Origin: Oligoflexia bacterium
GTDB lineage: Bacteria; Bdellovibrionota; Bdellovibrionia; Bdellovibrionales; UBA1609
Assembly: GCA_026914095.1 (NCBI GenBank)
Contig: JAPPIY010000171.1
Span: forward strand, 1 to 8,780
Reading direction: 5' to 3'
Length of the DNA: 8,780 bases
Numbering within the stretch: position 1 is the first letter of the stretch; each line of letters begins with the position of its first letter. The position numbers and the translations under genes are program-made. The notes under the pieces are model-generated. The model was given only the letters and a program-made list of their open reading frames with translations, made no database searches and was not told the origin of the DNA. This document shows positions 5,537-8,780 of this stretch, piece by piece.

Positions 5537-6849
5537 AGCTCTTCTTTATTATCTGAACCGTCCTCTTTCGCCTGATTCTGACTGGGTTCAGAAGGACTGA
5601 CATTCCTTTCTTCACTGTCTGTATTAGAAAACTCTTGAACTTCTTTTTCTGTATCCAAACCTTGAGAAGATGTCTGCTCTTCCACCTTTTCTGCTGTATC
5701 TAAACCTTGAGAAGATGTCTGCTCTTCCGCCTTTTCTGCTGTATCTAAACCTTGAGAAGATGTCTGCTCTTCCTCCGCTCTTTCTTCTATTTGAGGCTGA
5801 ACCGAAGCTTGTTGTTGAATATTCTTTTGAAGCTCTTTTTGGTAAAGAGACTTTGGAGGCCATCCTTCAATTTCCATACCCAAACCTAAACCCATAGTCT
5901 TTAAAATTTCTTTTATCTCATTGAGAGATTTACGGCCAAAATTTTTTGTCCTCAACATCTCTTGCTCTGTTTTAGTCACTAAATCTCCAATATACCTGAT
6001 TCTAGCGTTTTTCAAACAGTTGGCGCTACGAACAGAAAGCTCCAAATCATCCGCCGGGCGAAACAAATTGTCATTGATAAAACTGCTTTTTTCCACCTTA
6101 GCCTTAGGAACTGGCTCTATATTTTCATCAAAATTCATAAAAACCTGTAACTGCTCTTTTAAAATTTTATAGCCTAAAGGAACGGCCTCTTCTGGTTTCA
6201 AAGAAGCATCCGTCCAAACCTCCAGAACTAGAGAATCATAGTCCGTTCTTTGACCAACACTTGCGCTATTGACGGTATAATTAACACGGCGAACCGGGCT
6301 GTGAACCGAGTCAATAGGAATAAAGCCTACCGGAAGATTTTTAGGTCTGTTTTTTGATTGAACATAACCTCTATCAAAAGAAACAATAATTTCAATTTCC
6401 AACTCCCCTTCATGACTTAAAGTCGCTATATGAGCTGAAGGATTAAGAACCTCAATCCCCGCGCAAAGTTGTATATCCCCTGCTGTTACTTTACCCGGCT
6501 CTTTTTTTGAAACCCTGATATGTTTATCTTTTTCATCCTCTTGACGAAAGCGAACCGATTTTAAATTTAAAATAATATCTGTAACATCTTCTAAAACCCC
6601 TTCAATAGTTGAAAACTCATGCAAAACCCCTTTAAACTTAATCGCGCTGATTGCAGAACCCATCATAGAGCTTAACAACACTCGGCGAATAGAGTTTCCA
6701 AGAGTCAAACCAAAACCTCTTTCTAAAGGCCGAATGTAAAATTTCCCATAAACAGGACTTAAACTGTCTTTATCTATCTCAAAACCTTTTGGACGAATCA
6801 GGTCTTTCCAATATCTATAATAGTGTTTTGGCAACTCAATTTGTGTCAT
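5533..6849 (-). CDS. rpoA: DNA-directed RNA polymerase subunit alpha with acidic repeat tail
   Basis: Alpha dimerises to nucleate RNA polymerase assembly, and its C-terminal domain contacts UP elements and activators. I start at the ATG at 6849, five bases after an AGGAG; the in-frame GTG at 6855 touches that AGGAG and is unlikely. The N-terminal domain shows PLERGFGLTLGNSIRRVLLS (41-60) and VLHEFSTIEGVLEDVTDI (75-92), and FDRGYV at 158-163. The alpha-CTD is intact: LELSVRSANCLK (269-280) and NFGRKSLNEIK (303-313), keeping the DNA-contacting Arg, Asn, Gly, Lys and Ser. Most alphas end 10-20 residues beyond the CTD (about 330-345 aa). This one has 438, adding an acidic Glu/Ser/Gln tail with three 15-residue repeats (EEQTSSQGLDTAEKA-type). 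It overlaps rplQ by ATGA and follows rpsK by 22 bp. rpsD, often found just before rpoA, is absent. Confidence 0.97.
   Translation of the reverse strand: MTQIELPKHYYRYWKDLIRPKGFEIDKDSLSPVYGKFYIRPLERGFGLTLGNSIRRVLLSSMMGSAISAIKFKGVLHEFSTIEGVLEDVTDIILNLKSVRFRQEDEKDKHIRVSKKEPGKVTAGDIQLCAGIEVLNPSAHIATLSHEGELEIEIIVSFDRGYVQSKNRPKNLPVGFIPIDSVHSPVRRVNYTVNSASVGQRTDYDSLVLEVWTDASLKPEEAVPLGYKILKEQLQVFMNFDENIEPVPKAKVEKSSFINDNLFRPADDLELSVRSANCLKNARIRYIGDLVTKTEQEMLRTKNFGRKSLNEIKEILKTMGLGLGMEIEGWPPKSLYQKELQKNIQQQASVQPQIEERAEEEQTSSQGLDTAEKAEEQTSSQGLDTAEKVEEQTSSQGLDTEKEVQEFSNTDSEERNVSPSEPSQNQAKEDGSDNKEEL
5650..5784 (-). repeat. 45-bp tandem repeat, about three copies, in the rpoA tail
   Basis: Units are 5650-5694, 5695-5739 and 5740-5784. 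The first two differ at two or three bases; the third matches for about 33 bases and then diverges. The near-identity at DNA level, with synonymous changes scarce, suggests recent duplication by slippage or recombination. Each unit is 15 codons, so copy-number change keeps the rpoA frame. Confidence 0.93.
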
Positions 6850-6871
6850 TTTCACTCCTCTTTTTTAATTG

Positions 6872-7270
6872 TTAAACTCTTCTCTTTTTTGGCGGGCGAC
6901 AGCCATTATGAGGAAGAGGGGTTACATCTTTTAACAAAGTTACTTTTAGCCCTGTGTGAGCTAAAGCTCTCACAGCCATTTCTCTGCCCGCTCCAGGCCC
7001 CTTAATATACACTTCCACACTTTTTACTCCATGATCCATTGCTTTTTTAGCGGCGTTTTCAGCAACAGACTGAGCGACAAAAGGAGTTCCCTTGCGACTC
7101 CCTTTAAAGCCTAACAGACCTGCGGAAGACCAGCAAATCGCATTTCCAGCAGGATCTGTAAATGAAACCATAGTATTCCCAAATCCAGAGTTAATATAGC
7201 AATGCCCCGTTGGAATATTTTTTTTCACTTTCTTTTTAAGCTTTTTTTTCTTTTTAGCCTCTTCCGCCAT
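6872..7270 (-). CDS. rpsK: 30S ribosomal protein S11
   Basis: S11 sits on the 30S platform and shapes the E-site region with S7. The 132 residues include NTMVSFTDPAGNAICWSSAG (32-51), the GFKGSRKGTPFVAQ block (54-67), KGPGAGREMAVRAL (88-101) and the C-terminal PLPHNGCRPPKKRRV. All of these are conserved family signatures. The N-terminus is unusually lysine-rich (MAEEAKKKKKLKKKVKK), a normal feature of some lineages. The ATG at 7270 follows a GAAGGG ribosome site. It lies 22 bp before rpoA. The 197-bp gap upstream to rpsM is large for this operon and carries promoter-like boxes, so rpsK-rpoA-rplQ may have their own promoter. Confidence 0.98.
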   Translation of the reverse strand: MAEEAKKKKKLKKKVKKNIPTGHCYINSGFGNTMVSFTDPAGNAICWSSAGLLGFKGSRKGTPFVAQSVAENAAKKAMDHGVKSVEVYIKGPGAGREMAVRALAHTGLKVTLLKDVTPLPHNGCRPPKKRRV

Positions 7271-7292
7271 TTTTCCCTTCTAAAGAAATCCT

Positions 7293-7321
7293 CTTATAAA
7301 TCAGTTTTAAAAATTAAACAA
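7293..7321 (-). promoter_or_regulatory. Candidate internal promoter ahead of rpsK
   Basis: On the minus strand TTGTTT (7316-7321) and TATAAG (7293-7298) are separated by 17 bp, placing a start near 7286 just ahead of the rpsK ribosome site. A second, perfect TATAAT (7332-7337) lies a little upstream without a good -35. Either would let rpsK-rpoA-rplQ be transcribed apart from rpmJ-rpsM. AT-richness makes chance matches common. Confidence 0.35.
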
Positions 7322-7362
7322 GTTTTTTTGAATTATACACTTAACTTTCTATTTTCCTTGTT

Positions 7363-7467
7363 TTACCCTGTTTTTCTACTTTGTATTTTAATCCTATTTT
7401 TTGCTAGAAACTCTTTTGTTTTCTTAGCTTTAAAGTCTTTATGGAAAGTCAAACACATAGCGCCCAT
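7363..7467 (-). CDS. Possible 34-residue basic small protein between rpsM and rpsK
   Basis: An ATG directly follows the rpsM stop (TAA then ATG, no gap) and opens a 34-codon frame, MGAMCLTFHKDFKAKK and onward, ending in RKTG and TAA. The product would be strongly basic with one cysteine. Its position suggests coupling to rpsM translation, and its size and charge would suit an RNA-binding peptide, but I recognise no family. It occupies more than half of an otherwise unexplained 197-bp gap. It may equally be chance reading of AT-rich leader DNA, so confidence is low. Confidence 0.25.
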   Translation of the reverse strand: MGAMCLTFHKDFKAKKTKEFLAKNRIKIQSRKTG

Positions 7468-7842
7468 TTAGATAGCTTTCTTTTTATTAGCCACTGTTTT
7501 CCTTGGCCCTTTTCTTGTCCTGGCGTTCTGACGAGTGCTTTGCCCTCTCACTGGAAGCCCTCTTCTATGACGAACCCCCCGATAACAAGACAAATCCATC
7601 AAACGCTTGACAGACATAGCTTTTTCCCGCCTTTTATCCCCCTCTACTTTATAACTTTTTTCAATAACAGAGCGAAGGCTGACGACATCATCATCACTCA
7701 GCTGATGAACTCTAAGGGACTCCTTAAAGCCAGCCTGCCTGCAAATCTCCTGAGAAGTTTTTAAACCCACCCCATAAATTTTTGTTAAAGCAACCAACAA
7801 TCTCTTGTTTTTTGGCAAATCCACACCAGCTATACGAGCCAT
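7468..7842 (-). CDS. rpsM: 30S ribosomal protein S13
   Basis: S13 is at the head of the 30S subunit and contacts tRNA and the 50S bridge. The 124-residue length is normal. Recognisable blocks are MARIAGVDLPKNKRLLVALT (1-20), YGVGLKTSQEIC (24-35, the helix-two-turn-helix region), SYKVEGDKRRE (64-74), YRGVRHRRGLPVRGQ (88-102) and the tail TRKGPRKTVANKKK (110-123) that reaches the P site. The ATG at 7842 has GGGGGAAG upstream. It is 26 bp downstream of rpmJ and clearly in the same operon. Confidence 0.98.
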   Translation of the reverse strand: MARIAGVDLPKNKRLLVALTKIYGVGLKTSQEICRQAGFKESLRVHQLSDDDVVSLRSVIEKSYKVEGDKRREKAMSVKRLMDLSCYRGVRHRRGLPVRGQSTRQNARTRKGPRKTVANKKKAI

Positions 7843-7868
7843 ATCACTTCCCCCTTTTTAAGCCATTA

Positions 7869-7982
7869 TTACCCTTGTCTTTGCTTATGTTTTGGGTTTT
7901 TACATATCACACGAAGAGAGGATTTTCGTTGAATCACCCGACAATCCTTACAAATTTTTTTAACAGAAGCTCTAACTTTCAT
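7869..7982 (-). CDS. rpmJ: 50S ribosomal protein L36 (zinc-ribbon form)
   Basis: 37 residues: MKVRASVKKICKDC, ending NPKHKQRQG. It is easily overlooked because it is short. Cys11, Cys14, Cys27 and His32 form the C-x2-C-x12-C-x4-H zinc site of the cysteine-containing L36 paralogue. A length of 37 is the standard for this form. AAGGA lies nine to ten bases upstream of the ATG. It is the first visible gene of the alpha operon, 26 bp before rpsM, whereas in many bacteria secY, adk or infA come immediately before it. None is visible here, so the operon seems to begin with rpmJ. Confidence 0.96.
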   Translation of the reverse strand: MKVRASVKKICKDCRVIQRKSSLRVICKNPKHKQRQG

Positions 7983-8070
7983 AAAAAATCCTTAATGGTA
8001 TCGTCTTTTAATACTCATTTTTAAAATTTTTACAAGTCATTTTACCCTAAAAATGAAAAAACTTACTCTT

Positions 8071-8098
8071 AAAATAGCTTTTTTACATAAATGGTCAA
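8071..8098 (-). promoter_or_regulatory. Candidate promoter of the rpmJ-rplQ operon
   Basis: On the minus strand TTGACC (8093-8098) precedes TATTTT (8071-8076) with 16-bp spacing. A transcript starting near 8064 would have an 80-nt leader before rpmJ. The box is the best -35-like match in the gene-free region upstream of the operon. A TAAAAT further down, near 8040, lacks a partner. Confidence 0.4.
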
Positions 8099-8102
8099 GA
8101 AA

Positions 8103-8447
8103 TGGCTAATAAATCAGCTAAATTCCGTAAAAAAGCTCAAAATTCAAACCAAATTTTATAATTTCCATAATTTTCTAAAAAATAAAGATTTACAGTTCGG
8201 CTATTTGAAGAAAAACCATTTCTCAACAATGAAACAAACTTTTCATCGCTGGTTATATAATTTCTCATAGCGGCCTAATTCATTGCGCAAAAAAAGCGTC
8301 TCATATTGAGACAATAGCGCTGAAAGCCTTATAAATAAATGGTTTTTTCCTTAGGAATCCAGTTTTAAACTCCGAAGAGTCTTTTATGAAGCTCTCTTCT
8401 AAATCAATTTTTATGGTTTTGCTAAACTTTCGTTTTTATCTATTTTT
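8103..8447. other. Gene-free intergenic region upstream of the ribosomal operon
   Basis: I see no supported gene in this 345-bp stretch. It holds a small hairpin, GTCTCA (8298-8303) with TGAGAC (8307-8312), flanked by AGCG and GCGCT that can extend it with a bulge. It also holds an isolated TATAAT at 8256-8261 without a -35, and loosely matching inverted segments near 8208-8221 and 8336-8352. Whether any of it regulates the divergent transcripts cannot be told from the sequence. Confidence 0.4.
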
Positions 8448-8756
8448 ATGGGAAAGGCGTTTTTATATTTCCTTTTTTGTTTTTCTGTTTGGCTTTCGGC
8501 TGAAAGCAATCGCCCGGCAGTCAAAGAAAAGCTTGTATCTGCTGAGTCTAAGTTGAGATCAAAGGGTCTTAAAAGGACGGCTGTTGAGCATGGAAGACAG
8601 GAGGGTTTGAGAGGGGAGATTCCCGCTTACGCGGGAATGACTGCCTTTGCGGGAATGACTGCCTTCACGGGAAGGACTGCTTTCGCGGGAGGGACTGCTT
8701 ACGCGGGAAGGACTGCTTACGCGGGAGGGACTGCTTACGAGGGAGGGACTGAATAG
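8448..8756 (+). CDS. Possible secreted ORF ending in hexapeptide repeats (102 aa)
   Basis: The frame starts with a plausible signal peptide (MGKAFLYFLFCFSVWLSA, cleavage before ES). About 40 charged residues follow, then six to seven AG(M/R/G)TA(F/Y) hexapeptides from about residue 60, ending at a TAG inside the seventh DNA unit. The hexapeptides are the direct reading of the 18-bp tandem array beneath, and such GMTAYAG-type peptides are common artefacts where GCGGGAAT repeats overlap an ORF. There is no Shine-Dalgarno and no promoter, and a different frame (ATG at 8386) overlaps the first half. It may be a small exported protein whose original end was replaced by the repeat, or not a gene at all. 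I know of no function. Confidence 0.3.
   Translation: MGKAFLYFLFCFSVWLSAESNRPAVKEKLVSAESKLRSKGLKRTAVEHGRQEGLRGEIPAYAGMTAFAGMTAFTGRTAFAGGTAYAGRTAYAGGTAYEGGTE
8619..8638. repeat. ATTCCCGC/GCGGGAAT palindrome at the head of the array
   Basis: ATTCCCGC (8619-8626) and GCGGGAAT (8631-8638) are exact complements around TTAC. This is the short intergenic palindrome seen in very many proteobacterial genomes in the form ATTCCCGCNNNNGCGGGAAT. Here its right arm is the first part of the first tandem unit. Confidence 0.85.
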
Positions 8757-8780
8757 GAGGGAATGACTGCTTTCCCGGGA
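8631..8780 (+). repeat. 18-bp tandem repeat array, at least eight units
   Basis: Units start at 8631, 8649, 8667, 8685, 8703, 8721, 8739 and 8757, and a ninth begins at 8775 and runs off the window. The consensus is GCGGGAATGACTGCTTAC, with GGAAGG or GGAGGG variants in the middle units. Units have no unique spacers. It appears grown from the right arm of the GCGGGAAT palindrome. The total length is unknown because the window ends inside it. Confidence 0.95.

Noticed and set aside
5624..5897. Repetitive frames on both strands over the rpoA tail
   Set aside because: Shadow readings of the 45-bp tandem repeat; the rpoA frame explains the region and joins the conserved alpha-CTD.
7202..8024. Plus-strand frames opposite rpsK, rpsM and rpmJ
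   Set aside because: Antisense to ribosomal protein genes with full family motifs.
8102..8161. 19-codon plus-strand frame starting MANKSAKFRK
   Set aside because: It looks protein-like and slightly like an S20 start, but is too short, lacks a ribosome site and overlaps the upstream region of the ribosomal operon.
8386..8556. 56-codon plus-strand frame with a hydrophobic stretch, overlapping the 8448 ORF in another frame
   Set aside because: No ribosome site; the signal-peptide frame at 8448 is slightly more protein-like. Neither is secure.
8631..8780. CRISPR array
   Set aside because: The 18-bp units are contiguous with no unique spacers and no cas gene nearby; it is a simple tandem repeat.

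Overview
The window is AT-rich bacterial chromosome from a Gram-negative-type cell. It has peptidoglycan genes (murB end, ddl), exported proteins with classical signal peptides and a membrane-anchored TlpA-type thioredoxin. The RNA polymerase alpha subunit and the L36, S13, S11 and L17 proteins read most like those of the old Deltaproteobacteria (Bdellovibrionota/Myxococcota style). That placement is from memory of the families, not from a search, and is only moderately secure.

Layout. Positions 3-131 (+) are the last 42 codons of murB. A 194-residue exported protein of unknown function follows (377-961, +) behind a good sigma70-type promoter. Facing it is an AAA_14/DUF4143 ATPase (1062-2213, -) whose upstream region is a perfect 26-bp-arm palindrome. 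Then come D-alanine--D-alanine ligase (2492-3418, +) and a small exported protein of unknown function (3558-4007, +) with a (AAG)12 microsatellite in its leader. A 79-bp imperfect palindrome separates that gene from a convergent TlpA/ResA-like protein (4152-4781, -). A 224-bp MITE-like element with nested inverted repeats fills the space up to the ribosomal operon.

The alpha operon runs on the minus strand as rpmJ-rpsM-(small ORF)-rpsK-rpoA-rplQ (7982 down to 5027). It is short of the common arrangement: secY/adk do not precede rpmJ, and rpsD is not between rpsK and rpoA. RpoA carries an unusual acidic C-terminal tail of about 100 residues, containing three near-identical 45-bp (15-residue) tandem repeats, after an intact alpha-CTD. 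L17 also has a long lysine-rich tail.

Positions 7983-8447 hold a candidate operon promoter, a small hairpin and otherwise nothing I can support. The window ends in an 18-bp tandem array (at least eight units, running off the edge) that begins in a GCGGGAAT palindrome and is read in frame as AG(M/R/G)TA(F/Y) hexapeptides at the end of a possible secreted ORF.

Functionally, murB and ddl are what is left of a cell-wall cluster that has been separated by accessory genes. The rpmJ-rplQ operon is the housekeeping core. The rest is repeat- and palindrome-rich intergenic DNA that points to small non-autonomous elements and slippage-prone repeats as the main source of novelty. I see no complete novel multi-gene system; the best candidates for something undescribed are the RpoA tail, the TATA-bounded palindromic elements and the two repeat-linked exported ORFs.
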